Shown piece by piece: positions 1-9,208 of a DNA stretch of 64,000 nucleotides. Below the pieces are notes generated by a model. That model was not told where the DNA came from and did no database searches. It saw only the letters and a program-made list of their open reading frames with translations. Position numbers and translations under genes: made by a program. This DNA comes from Rhodothermia bacterium (lineage in GTDB: Bacteria; Bacteroidota; Rhodothermia; Balneolales; Balneolaceae), in NCBI GenBank assembly GCA_030427885.1, contig JAUICM010000010.1:1-64000 (forward strand), given 5' to 3'. Numbering within the stretch: position 1 is the first letter of the stretch; each line of letters opens with the position of its first letter.

Positions 1-215
1 TGAAGTCCACTGGAGGCTACGGCCCAAACATCTTCCGGTGAGGAACCCCAGATATCATATAACCAACCCGAGGGACCGTTGGCTACTGTATCCACCTGCC
101 ATGTATAATTCCGCGGGCCGGGCTTTAAGGGCTCAGCATCATCCCCGCCTCCTAAAATAGAACAGCTGATGATGCTCGTTACAACAATCAGACAGGCTAC
201 AGCAACCGTATTCAT
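1..215 (-). CDS. Lipoprotein, N-terminal part only (runs off the window)
   Basis: The open frame from the ATG at 215 runs without a stop to the window edge, giving 71 residues. The N-terminus is a short hydrophobic signal ending in a lipobox-like SIISC, so the mature protein should be lipidated at Cys18. The visible mature part contains YDIWGSSPEDVW, a pattern often seen in secreted beta-propeller-like proteins of this group. It is divergent from the large ThuA gene. The rest of the protein is outside the window, so no function is assigned. Confidence 0.75.
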   Translation of the reverse strand, partial: MNTVAVACLIVVTSIISCSILGGGDDAEPLKPGPRNYTWQVDTVANGPSGWLYDIWGSSPEDVWAVASSGL

Positions 216-587
216 TTTGACCATCTCTCTCTTTTTATTCCAATAAATCATTTAACTCCGCTTTTACTTATTTCTAAGCATCTGTAAATCCAGAGTACTT
301 ATTTATTTGTTAAATGCATAGAAAATAATGCGCAAACGCCCCGCTATTTTATCCTGTACGGGAAGTAGATAGAAGGACGAAGGACGATGTTCAACACTCA
401 ACACTCAACTTTCAATGTTGAATGTTCAATGGTCATCCTTGTTATTTTCATAATACAACTGGAATTGACATTTTTAATATTAATGGTGATATAAGACGGG
501 TTATTTGGAAGCGGTTTTCCGGGTCTTTATCATATATTGAACTGGATTATCCTTTCACAGTATTATTTAACTCAATCACTCTTTGTT
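216..587. other. Divergent intergenic region with imperfect palindrome
   Basis: This spacer separates the minus-strand lipoprotein from the plus-strand ThuA gene and should hold both promoters. It contains the direct repeat GAAGGACGAAGGACGA (372-387). It also has an imperfect hairpin with arms TTCAACACTCAACA (390-403) and TGTTGAATGTTCAA (416-429), matching at 12 of 14 positions. Similar short ACTCAA-rich runs occur just before ilvC (around 46110-46135), so this may be a common spacer sequence in the genome. No convincing extra gene is seen. Confidence 0.5.
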
Positions 588-3500
588 TTGAAAAAGCTAA
601 GCCTCGTTCTTTTCCTGTCATTGTGTATCAGTTCCCTGAGTATCGCTCATGAATTCAAGGTCCTTGTATTTTCAAAAACCGCCGGATTCCGTCATGCATC
701 CATACCTGATGGGATAACAGCTATTCAGTTGCTCGGATCCAATAACGGTTTTATCGTCGACGCAACCGAGGATGCTTCCGTGTTCACCTATGAAAATCTG
801 ATCCAGTATGATGCCGTCATCTTCTTAAGTACAACCGGTGATATTCTGAATACAGAACAACAGGCCGCTTTTGAGCAATACATTCAGAGCGGGGGCGGAT
901 TTGTTGGCATTCATTCGGCAGCAGATACTGAATATAACTGGGCATGGTACGGCGGTTTAGTGGGAGCCTATTTTGATAGCCACCCCCCCGGAACCCCGAC
1001 TGCAACCATCAAAGTGGCGGATAAGGTGCACCCCTCTACCCGTTTCCTGCCTGATTACTGGGAGCGCACCGATGAATGGTATAACTACGGATCTAATCCT
1101 CGGGGCGATGTGCATGTACTTATGACCCTCAACGAAAGCAGTTATAGTGGTGGAAACATGGGATATGATCATCCGATAGCCTGGCTTCATACTTATGATG
1201 GCGGACGCTCCTGGTATACCGGCGGCGGACATACTTCAGAGAGTTTCTCAGAAGCTGAATTTCTGGAGCATATCCTGGGTGGGATCTTTTATGCCAGCGG
1301 AGATGTCCGCGGGATCTACGAGGGAACAGCCGATGATAAATATCAGGTCACCGTTCTGGATAATAACCCCAATGACCCCATGAACCTGGCCGTTCTCCCG
1401 AATCTGGATGTCTTGTATGTTGAGCGGGGTGGTGCGATAAAGCTACGAGATCATGCTACCGGACTCATTTCAAGTGCCGGATCGATATCCGTGGAAAGCG
1501 GACGTGAGGATGGTCTGCTTGGGATCGTTCTTGATCCTGATTTTGAAACTAATTCGTGGATCTACCTCTTCTACTCTCCCTTATCTGCAGTGGAGCAGCG
1601 GGTCTCAAGATTTGTGTATACCAATGGCCAGTTTGACCTTTCTTCGGAAGAAATACTGCTCAAGATACCGGTGCAACGCGATGAATGTTGTCACTCAGGC
1701 GGGGACCTTGAATTTGATGGCGACGGAAACCTTTTTATTACCGTGGGTGATAATACAAATCCCTTTCAGTCAGACGGGTACAATCCTATCGATGAGCGGG
1801 CGGGTTTTGAGCCATGGGATGCCCAGCGAACTTCGGGCAATACCAACGACCTCCGTGGAAAGATCCTTCGGATTCATCCGGAAGACGATGGAAGTTATTC
1901 TATTCCTGATGGCAACCTGTTTGCGGATTCAACTGCCGGTTTGCCTGAGATATTTGTGATGGGAACCCGGAATCCATTCCGAATGGCGGTTAGTAAAGTA
2001 ACCAATGAACTGGTTTGGGGAGATGTCGGCCCCGATTCAAGAACACAAAGCGCCAGCCGCGGACCGGTGGGATACGATGAATTTAACAGAACCAGTACCC
2101 CGGGAAATTTTGGCTGGCCTTATTGTATAGCTAATAATATCCCCTATACCGACTACAACTTTCAGACTCAGACCTCAGGCTCTGTTTTTGATTGCAGCGA
2201 TCCTGAGAACGATTCTCCTAATAACACGGGTTCATTGTCGCTGCCGCCCGCACAACCTGCGTGGTTGTATTATCCGTATGGCTATTCTGCCCAGCGTCCG
2301 GAATTTGGAAATGTCGATGCCCGTACAGCCATCGGAGGGGATTATTTCTACTTCGATTCAACCAAATCAGAAACCGGAAGTTTCCCGGAATACTTTGATG
2401 GTACCCTATTCATTGCAGAATGGACGCGAAACTGGATCAAGGAAGTACGGTTCGATTCTTCCGGCAACCTTTTCCAGATCAATCCATTTCTGGAAAGCCT
2501 GCAACTAAACCGACCGATCGATTTGCATTTTGGTCCTGACGGAGCGCTCTATGTCATCGAATGGGGAACGGGATTTGGTGGCGGGAACGCCGATGCCAGG
2601 ATCCTGAAAATTGAGTTCACGGAAAACCTGGAAAACAGACCTCCCAATGCTATCGCCTATGCGAATGTTACCAGCGGACTGGCACCTCTCGAGGTGGAAT
2701 TCTTTGGCGATCGTTCAAATGATCCGGATGATGACCCGCTTACCTACTCCTGGGATTTTGATAATGATGGAACGGAGGATGCAAATACCGTTAACGGAAG
2801 CTTCACCTTCAACACCGATGGTTTGTATGTTTCCAAGCTCACTGTTTTTGATGCAGAAGGCGATTCGGCGGTTGCTCAGGTCGAAATAGCGGTGGGTAAT
2901 ACAGCGCCTGTCGTAACTATTGTTGAGCCCCTGAATGGTGGTTTTTACGAAGATTTTGATACCATTGACTACAAAGTATCTGTTTCCGACCCCGAACAAG
3001 GTACAATCGGTGAGGGAATTGATTGTTCCGAGATCGTTGCTGAACCTTCCATTGGTCATGACGACCATGCGCACGGAACCGGCCAGTTGTTTGGATGTGA
3101 AGGCAGTTTTGAAACCGAATCACACGGGGATGGACCCGATAATGTATTCTATGTATTTAATGCTCAGTTCACCGACGATGGCGGCGGAATTGATGCCCCT
3201 CTGATTGGTAAAGGATCGGTAGTGCTGCAACGAAAAATAAAACAAGCCGAACATGCTCAGGAGTTCATTGACGTACAAGCCGAGGAAACCGGAGACGCTC
3301 TTGGTGGCGGGCAGAATATCGGATATATCAACAATAACTCCGCCCTGATGTTCTCTCCTATGAATTTCGAAGGAATAGAATTTATAACGCTCCGGTATGC
3401 ATCTTTGAATAATCCGGCGGATGTGGAAATACGACTGGATGAGGTTGACGGTCCGTTAATTGGTACGGTATACACCGCTGTAACCGGAGACTGGCAGCAG

Positions 3501-4364
3501 TATGATTATTTCACAAGCACCATTGATAATCCGGGAGGCACCCATGATGTCTATTTCGTATTCAAAAACACCGTAAACACCGGCGGGATCGGAAATGTAA
3601 ACTGGATTGAATTTCATGGAAAAGGGATAGCCCGTGAAGATGCCGATTCTCTCAGGGGGTTAGCTGCCTCTTATTATGATAATACAGATTTCAGTGGAAC
3701 TCCGGTGGTTCGTAAAGACCCGATGATCGCCTGGCGGTGGGATAATAAAGCACCCGTGGATGGCGTATCTGAAAACAGTTTCAGTGTTCGCTGGGAAGGA
3801 AAGATCGTACCACGCGTTGGAGGCCGGAAGTATCTTACATTTGAAGCATTGAACGGATCTGCTACGGTCTGGCTGGATGATGAGGTGATCCTCACCAGTA
3901 ACAGCGATTCCAAAGCAATTTCATTCACAGCCGGTGAACCAAGAAAATTGAAAGTGGAATACATTCATAATACCGGAGATGCCGGTATCTCGTTACGGTG
4001 GTATGGGCTTGGAGCAGAACCCAATGCGATTCATTCCTATGATCTGGTTCCTGATTCAGCTGCATTGATTGTTCCCAATGAAATCGATCCGGATATTCCC
4101 TCTGAAATTGCACTTGATCAGAATTATCCAAATCCATTCAACCCCTCTACTCAGATAGGATTTTCAATCCCGAAATCGGGGATGGTAAGATTGAAGGTAT
4201 TTAATGTACTGGGACAAACAGTGAACGTTCTTGTGGATCAAATGCTTAATCAGGGAAAACATTCCTATACTTTTAATGCTTCGGAATTATCGAGTGGTAT
4301 TTATTTTTATCAGCTCGAATTTAACGGGAAGATCCTTTCAAACAGAATGCTGCTTCTTAAATAG
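588..4364 (+). CDS. Secreted ThuA / glucose-sorbosone dehydrogenase-like / PKD / CBM6 / PA14 multidomain protein with sorting domain
   Basis: This is a ~1258-residue exported protein. From the N-terminus one sees a signal peptide (MKKLSLVLFLSLCISSLSIA), then a ThuA-like domain (about residues 20-235; FSKTAGFRH, GGFVGIHSAADT). Next is a PQQ-dependent sugar dehydrogenase-type beta-propeller (about 245-690; DGLLGIVLDPDF, HSGGDLEFDGDGNLFITVGD). It is followed by a PKD domain (DPDDDPLTYSWDFDNDG), a CBM6-like domain, a PA14-like domain (LRGLAASYYDNTDF) and the C-terminal sorting domain (QNYPNPFNPSTQIGFSIP). The TTG at 588 is preferred because it places the signal peptide at the start; a TTG at 537 is an upstream alternative. 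Such proteins are thought to act on sugars at the cell surface, but the substrate is unknown. Confidence 0.85.
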   Translation: MKKLSLVLFLSLCISSLSIAHEFKVLVFSKTAGFRHASIPDGITAIQLLGSNNGFIVDATEDASVFTYENLIQYDAVIFLSTTGDILNTEQQAAFEQYIQSGGGFVGIHSAADTEYNWAWYGGLVGAYFDSHPPGTPTATIKVADKVHPSTRFLPDYWERTDEWYNYGSNPRGDVHVLMTLNESSYSGGNMGYDHPIAWLHTYDGGRSWYTGGGHTSESFSEAEFLEHILGGIFYASGDVRGIYEGTADDKYQVTVLDNNPNDPMNLAVLPNLDVLYVERGGAIKLRDHATGLISSAGSISVESGREDGLLGIVLDPDFETNSWIYLFYSPLSAVEQRVSRFVYTNGQFDLSSEEILLKIPVQRDECCHSGGDLEFDGDGNLFITVGDNTNPFQSDGYNPIDERAGFEPWDAQRTSGNTNDLRGKILRIHPEDDGSYSIPDGNLFADSTAGLPEIFVMGTRNPFRMAVSKVTNELVWGDVGPDSRTQSASRGPVGYDEFNRTSTPGNFGWPYCIANNIPYTDYNFQTQTSGSVFDCSDPENDSPNNTGSLSLPPAQPAWLYYPYGYSAQRPEFGNVDARTAIGGDYFYFDSTKSETGSFPEYFDGTLFIAEWTRNWIKEVRFDSSGNLFQINPFLESLQLNRPIDLHFGPDGALYVIEWGTGFGGGNADARILKIEFTENLENRPPNAIAYANVTSGLAPLEVEFFGDRSNDPDDDPLTYSWDFDNDGTEDANTVNGSFTFNTDGLYVSKLTVFDAEGDSAVAQVEIAVGNTAPVVTIVEPLNGGFYEDFDTIDYKVSVSDPEQGTIGEGIDCSEIVAEPSIGHDDHAHGTGQLFGCEGSFETESHGDGPDNVFYVFNAQFTDDGGGIDAPLIGKGSVVLQRKIKQAEHAQEFIDVQAEETGDALGGGQNIGYINNNSALMFSPMNFEGIEFITLRYASLNNPADVEIRLDEVDGPLIGTVYTAVTGDWQQYDYFTSTIDNPGGTHDVYFVFKNTVNTGGIGNVNWIEFHGKGIAREDADSLRGLAASYYDNTDFSGTPVVRKDPMIAWRWDNKAPVDGVSENSFSVRWEGKIVPRVGGRKYLTFEALNGSATVWLDDEVILTSNSDSKAISFTAGEPRKLKVEYIHNTGDAGISLRWYGLGAEPNAIHSYDLVPDSAALIVPNEIDPDIPSEIALDQNYPNPFNPSTQIGFSIPKSGMVRLKVFNVLGQTVNVLVDQMLNQGKHSYTFNASELSSGIYFYQLEFNGKILSNRMLLLK

Positions 4365-4648
4365 CTGCGCAACATATTTTGAAAACTTCAGGTTTTACCT
4401 TCTCAGGCGAGTATCTCTAACTCTTTTTTAATTTAATTTATGTTTTTACGCAAAAGTCTGACCTTATCAATATGTGTAAATACTATTTTTTATAAATATT
4501 TAAGAAAAATAAACATTTAATATATATCTGTTAGATGATTGCTTTTGTCAGGTAGAGTTACGATATCTATAAAGCTATTTATAGAATTTTCATTTAATTC
4601 AGGATTTCAGTTTTAAGAAGGGATCCAAAAAAAAAAGTCGGGGTTCAA
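4365..4648. promoter_or_regulatory. AT-rich intergenic region upstream of hybrid kinase
   Basis: This 284-bp spacer is markedly AT-rich, especially 4430-4530, and presumably holds the promoter of the kinase gene. No clear intrinsic terminator for the preceding gene and no complete -33/-7 promoter pair could be picked out by eye. Confidence 0.35.
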
Positions 4649-7276
4649 ATGAATATCTTAATTCTTGAAGATAATACTGATGATAAGCTACTCCTCATTA
4701 ATTACCTGAAGAACACCCCGCTTGATTTCGAGTATTCACATGCTCCGGATAAAAAATCCTATCTTCACCTTCTCCGGAGTGAACACTTCGACCTGATCTT
4801 ATCAGATTACAATATTCCTGGGTATGATGTTGAAGAAGCATTTACTGAAGCCCGGAAAATTGACCACTATATTCCTTTTGTAATTGTATCGGGAGTCATT
4901 GAACATGAGCAGGCAGTGCGATTGGTTACAGAATTAGGGATAAGTGATTTTATTCTTAAGGACAATCTGAAACGCCTTTACGATGCTATTACCCGTGAAA
5001 TTAAATCATCTGAAACCAACAGAGAACTCGATGAAACTCAGAAGAGATTAAGAGAACAAAATTACAGACTCAGAAGAGCTCAAAAAGTCGCAAAACTCGG
5101 GGACTGGGCATTCGATGTCAAAACCGGTGAAATAACATGGAGTACTGAACTGTTTCATATTTATGACAGGAGAGTTTCTGAAGGTCCTCCCTCCTTTGAT
5201 GAAATGATCGGGCAATATTATCAGGCGGATGAAGGATATAAACTCCAACAGTTAGTAAATAAGGCTATAAATAAAGCGGAATCATATGATTTAGATCTTT
5301 TTGTAACTACACAAAAAGGAATAAAGTGTGTTCATCATATTGGTACTCCCGAGATGGATAAGGATGGAGTAGTTACCGGATTACATGGAATTATTCAGGA
5401 CGTCAGCACTCAAAGAGAGATGGAAGTCGAATTATCTGAAAAAAATAAAACTATTGGCGTAATAGCAGATAATATAAATGGAGTTTTACTTCGTTACGCA
5501 CTTTTCCCGGACGGTACCGGTAAATTGTTATTTATAACTGACGCGGTAGAAGATATTTTTGGAATCTCCAAAGATGAAGCTTTAAGGGATGATTCTTTAT
5601 TATGGAACCGTATTCTGGATGAAGACATCAAAAATATGAGAGCTTCTGTTCTGAAAGCTGCTCAGTTTAAAGAAGATTTGGATTTCGTATGGCGTGTCAG
5701 AGATAATAATAACGAAATACGACATATTAATGGTATGGGGAGACCCTTTGAAGGTGAAAATGGAGAGATTATCTGGAACTCTCTCCTGCTTGACGTTACC
5801 GAGCATTATAAACTACAGGAAAATATCATTGAAAGTGAAAAGCGACTGGATGCTGCTATTACGGGGGCAAACCTTGGTATTTGGGATTCAAATCTTTTAG
5901 ATGAAACTACCATAGCTAATAACCGCTGGTATGAGATGCTGGGGTATGAACCAGAAGAGGTCCCAGGTCCTGAAGCATTATTTGCGTTGTTTATCGAAAA
6001 TATTCACCCGGAAGACAAACCTAAAATTGTCGAGGCATTAGATTCAATTAAAGAAGGTGAGAAGCAAAGCTTTGAACTCATTCTCCGGGTTAAAAATAAG
6101 TCAGGAGATTATTTCACTATTCTGGATAAAGGTCAAGCTCTTGAGTTCGATGATAATGGCAAGGCGACACATTTAATAGGCACTGTACTTGATATTACGG
6201 AACAAGTACAGCTTGAAAATAAACTCAAGGAGAGCCAGTTCAGACTTCGAATGGCAGTTGAGGGAGCAAAACTGGGTATATGGGATTCAAATATCAGGGA
6301 TCAGACTAATATTGCAAATGAGCGTTGGTATGAAATGCTTGGGTATTCCCCTGAAGAAGTAAAAGAAGACTCTTTTACATTCTTTTTCTCCAGAGTTCAT
6401 CCAGAAGATGGTAAAAAAATAATGGATGAAATAAAGGCCATAGAACAAGGGAAAAAAGAATCATTTGAAGAGGTAGTCAGGGTCAAACATAAGTCAGGTG
6501 AATACATTACCATTCTGGATAAAGGTACGGCACTCGAGTTTGATGAAGATGGTTTTGTGACCAGAATGATCGGTACTCATCTGGACATAACAGAGCTGGT
6601 TTCAACTCAAAGAAGATTACAAAGGAGTCTTTCAGAAAAAGAACTGCTTATCAAAGAAATACATCACCGGGTTAAAAATAACCTAGCTATCCTGGCGGGT
6701 TTACTTGAACTGGACATTTTTACCAAAGGTGAAAATCCGGTACTCTCCGATGCGATTAGTCGAATTAGATCAATTGGATTTGTTCATGAATTGCTGTACC
6801 AGACCGAGACAATGATTGATGTGGATTTTAAAGAATACCTGAATTCTTACCTGAAGCACATAAAAAAAACGTATTCCATTGAAAATATACACATAGAAAC
6901 TGAAGTATTATCCGGGAATATAAATGTTAACGAAGCTGTGCCACTTGGGTTACTTATTAATGAGTTGGTTACGAATTCACTGAAACATGGCATTCCAAAC
7001 GGGGGAAATATTTCAATAAAACTTACAAATAAAGATGAACTGGAGAATTCTCATCAGTTTTATTATTCCGATTCAGGGTCAGGAATTGATCCTGAAAAAC
7101 TCAAAAAATCTACCCTCGGACTGGAATTAATAAAAACTCTTCTTTCTAATTTACATGCTGATTACGAATTAGTAACTGATAAAACTTTCCGACTGCAGGC
7201 CTACTTCACCCCTAAAGAACGTGGAGCTTTTGGAAATCCGGTGAAACTTGAACCAAATGATGAGGGTTCCAGTTAG
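4649..7276 (+). CDS. Sensor histidine kinase: REC - four PAS - HisKA_2 - HATPase
   Basis: This is an 875-residue cytoplasmic signalling protein with no membrane segment. The N-terminal receiver domain (1-120) has the acidic pair E7/D8 and phospho-acceptor D53 (LILSDYNIPG). A short coiled coil leads to four PAS/PAC units (about 150-255, 268-388, 395-522 and 528-652). The kinase core is of the HisKA_2 type (IHHRVKNNLAILAGLLELD, His672/His673) followed by a HATPase domain (NELVTNSLKHG). A receiver fused in front of a HisKA_2 kinase suggests that it is itself a phosphorelay target. PAS3 and PAS4 are near copies of each other. Its stop overlaps the stop of the convergent receiver gene by four bases. 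Confidence 0.92.
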   Translation: MNILILEDNTDDKLLLINYLKNTPLDFEYSHAPDKKSYLHLLRSEHFDLILSDYNIPGYDVEEAFTEARKIDHYIPFVIVSGVIEHEQAVRLVTELGISDFILKDNLKRLYDAITREIKSSETNRELDETQKRLREQNYRLRRAQKVAKLGDWAFDVKTGEITWSTELFHIYDRRVSEGPPSFDEMIGQYYQADEGYKLQQLVNKAINKAESYDLDLFVTTQKGIKCVHHIGTPEMDKDGVVTGLHGIIQDVSTQREMEVELSEKNKTIGVIADNINGVLLRYALFPDGTGKLLFITDAVEDIFGISKDEALRDDSLLWNRILDEDIKNMRASVLKAAQFKEDLDFVWRVRDNNNEIRHINGMGRPFEGENGEIIWNSLLLDVTEHYKLQENIIESEKRLDAAITGANLGIWDSNLLDETTIANNRWYEMLGYEPEEVPGPEALFALFIENIHPEDKPKIVEALDSIKEGEKQSFELILRVKNKSGDYFTILDKGQALEFDDNGKATHLIGTVLDITEQVQLENKLKESQFRLRMAVEGAKLGIWDSNIRDQTNIANERWYEMLGYSPEEVKEDSFTFFFSRVHPEDGKKIMDEIKAIEQGKKESFEEVVRVKHKSGEYITILDKGTALEFDEDGFVTRMIGTHLDITELVSTQRRLQRSLSEKELLIKEIHHRVKNNLAILAGLLELDIFTKGENPVLSDAISRIRSIGFVHELLYQTETMIDVDFKEYLNSYLKHIKKTYSIENIHIETEVLSGNINVNEAVPLGLLINELVTNSLKHGIPNGGNISIKLTNKDELENSHQFYYSDSGSGIDPEKLKKSTLGLELIKTLLSNLHADYELVTDKTFRLQAYFTPKERGAFGNPVKLEPNDEGSS

Positions 7277-7722
7277 AGGCTATCCCCGGGAGACTGATTT
7301 ATTGCAAGCCAATAAATTCCAAGATTATTGATCACTTTCACAAAGTCCTGATAATTAACTGGTTTTCTTACAAAACTGTTTGCACCCAACTCGTAACTTT
7401 TCAAAATATCCTCATCCTGCTTTGAAGTCGTTAACATTACTACCGGGATATGCTTTATATGCGGATCTTTTTTGATATGCTCAAGGATTTCAAGCCCGTC
7501 TACTTTGGGAAGATTTATATCCAGAAGAATAAAGGTTGGTCTGCCAATCGAATCCATTTCTCTATTCCCCTCTTTCCGAAGCAGGAAATTTAGAGCATTT
7601 TCACCATCCATGATGACTTTAATCCGGTTTGCAAATTTATTCTCTTTGAAGGCAAGTTGTGTCAACTCTATGTCATCTTCATTGTCTTCAATAAGAAGTA
7701 TGTAATTATTTGACTTATCCAT
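7273..7722 (-). CDS. Stand-alone response regulator receiver (CheY/Rcp1-like)
   Basis: This 149-residue protein consists only of a receiver domain. Acidic pocket residues E12/D13 and D16/D17, phospho-acceptor D68 (ILLDINLPKVDG), the Thr in MLTTS and the following Lys are all present. Its length and the insert before D68 resemble the Rcp1-type single-domain regulators that pair with phytochrome-like or HAMP kinases. It begins two bases after the stop of the upstream histidine kinase, so the two are almost certainly co-transcribed and are probably cognate partners. There is no output domain, so it most likely acts by protein contact or as a relay. Confidence 0.93.
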   Translation of the reverse strand: MDKSNNYILLIEDNEDDIELTQLAFKENKFANRIKVIMDGENALNFLLRKEGNREMDSIGRPTFILLDINLPKVDGLEILEHIKKDPHIKHIPVVMLTTSKQDEDILKSYELGANSFVRKPVNYQDFVKVINNLGIYWLAINQSPGDSL

Positions 7723-7724
7723 AA

Positions 7725-9134
7725 CTATCCAAAATTAAAATATACGGTTGTTCCTTTTCCTTCCTCGCTTTCAAAAAACAAAGTGCCTCTGTGTTTATTG
7801 ATAATTCGGGAGACAGTAGCAAGCCCGATACCCGTTCCTTCAAATTCTGATTTAGAGTGCAATCGCTGGAATGCTCCTGTTATTTTATCAACATATTTCA
7901 TATTGAATCCAACCCCGTTATCTCTCACAAAAAAGTAATTATTTCCACCCCTGGATATGGTCCCGATTTCAATTTTCTGAACCTCATTTAATGAAGAAAA
8001 TTTCACAGCATTTGATATCAGATTCAATAAAACGATTTTTGCCAGTCCCTCATCACAAGTTGTAGTTAGACTTTCAGTGATCTTCAATTCTAAAGTCTCT
8101 TCTGGTTCTGCTAAAATAAGGTTTAAAGTTTCTATACTTAATTTACTCAGGTCTACATTCGATCTTACAACTTCTTTTTTTGACAATCTTGAAAGTTTGA
8201 GGATCTCATCGATCAGTTCACCCATTTTTTCAGCGGCCCGGTGCACTCTGCCCAGATAATCTTTTGCTTCATCATTTAACTGGTCGCTGTGATTCCTTAC
8301 TAATGCTTCACTGAAGCCAGAAAGGCTGCGTAGCGGTGAACGCAGATCATGAGACACTGAGTATGCAAATGATTCCAATTCTTTATTTGCTTCATTCAGC
8401 TTTTGATTTGAAAGAATTAGATTATTTTCTGATTTAATGAGTGTTTCTATAGCATTATTATAAGCGATTATTAAATCACCGATCTCATCTTTTCTTTCTT
8501 CTTTTATCAGTGTTCTGTTACCATCAGACAGTTTTGCAATTTCTGTTTTAAGTCTTCTGAGCGGTTGTATAATCAAGATGGTACTTAATATTAGTGCAAT
8601 GAATGAAAACAGAATCACAAGAATCACTATTATTATTCCATATTGTCTGCTGTGATTTACATTAAGCTGTATCTCATTTAACAAATCACGGTTAGCTGTT
8701 TTCAGTTGTTGTTCGATGCTAAAGATCGCATCATCCAACTTACTATTAAACAGTAACAGGCTTTCATCGCCAATCTGAACAGGCTTCTCACTTTGCAGCA
8801 TAAGGTTATCCAGAGCTGTAAGATAGATATCTATATTTTTTCCCAATTCAGCTCTATTCAGGATATTATCAGTATACAGATCCGGTAAATGTTCAAATTT
8901 ATCCTGAAGAAGTGCCAGATCTGACTCAAATTTTGTATTGTCAGTTTGCTGGTCTGAAATTAAATTGTCTTTAAGTTGTTTTGTAGTGGTGTGAATTAAA
9001 CTCACTACTTCACTTGATTCAAAAATACGGGAGTGTGCTTCATTAAATCTTTCAGAGACGCTGTTTAAAAAAACAACCAGAAGAATATTCAGGGAAATGA
9101 TTAGTGCAAAAGGTATGAGAAGTTTTGAGGTCAT
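7725..9134 (-). CDS. Membrane sensor histidine kinase (HAMP-HisKA-HATPase)
   Basis: This is a ~469-residue kinase. An N-terminal membrane segment (SKLLIPFALIISLNILLVVFL) and a second one near residue 165-190 flank a helical periplasmic sensor of about 130 residues. HAMP and coiled-coil regions follow. The HisKA domain carries SYSVSHDLRSPLRSLSGFSE with phospho-acceptor His near 262. The HATPase has N, G1 (VRDNGVGF) and G2 (GTGIGLA) boxes. This domain order resembles bacteriophytochrome-related kinases that signal to Rcp1-like receivers, and the next gene encodes exactly such a receiver. The ATG at 9134 was chosen over a GTG at 9155. Confidence 0.93.
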   Translation of the reverse strand: MTSKLLIPFALIISLNILLVVFLNSVSERFNEAHSRIFESSEVVSLIHTTTKQLKDNLISDQQTDNTKFESDLALLQDKFEHLPDLYTDNILNRAELGKNIDIYLTALDNLMLQSEKPVQIGDESLLLFNSKLDDAIFSIEQQLKTANRDLLNEIQLNVNHSRQYGIIIVILVILFSFIALILSTILIIQPLRRLKTEIAKLSDGNRTLIKEERKDEIGDLIIAYNNAIETLIKSENNLILSNQKLNEANKELESFAYSVSHDLRSPLRSLSGFSEALVRNHSDQLNDEAKDYLGRVHRAAEKMGELIDEILKLSRLSKKEVVRSNVDLSKLSIETLNLILAEPEETLELKITESLTTTCDEGLAKIVLLNLISNAVKFSSLNEVQKIEIGTISRGGNNYFFVRDNGVGFNMKYVDKITGAFQRLHSKSEFEGTGIGLATVSRIINKHRGTLFFESEEGKGTTVYFNFG

Positions 9135-9208
9135 TATTATATTTATTACCTGCACTTCACAGTAGAAACAGATTTTATATTACGTAATTTTATCAAACAA
9201 AACCTTGA

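Noticed and set aside
422-652. 76-codon plus-strand frame at the start of the ThuA gene
   Set aside because: It runs into the signal-peptide region of the ThuA gene in another frame and has no features of its own.
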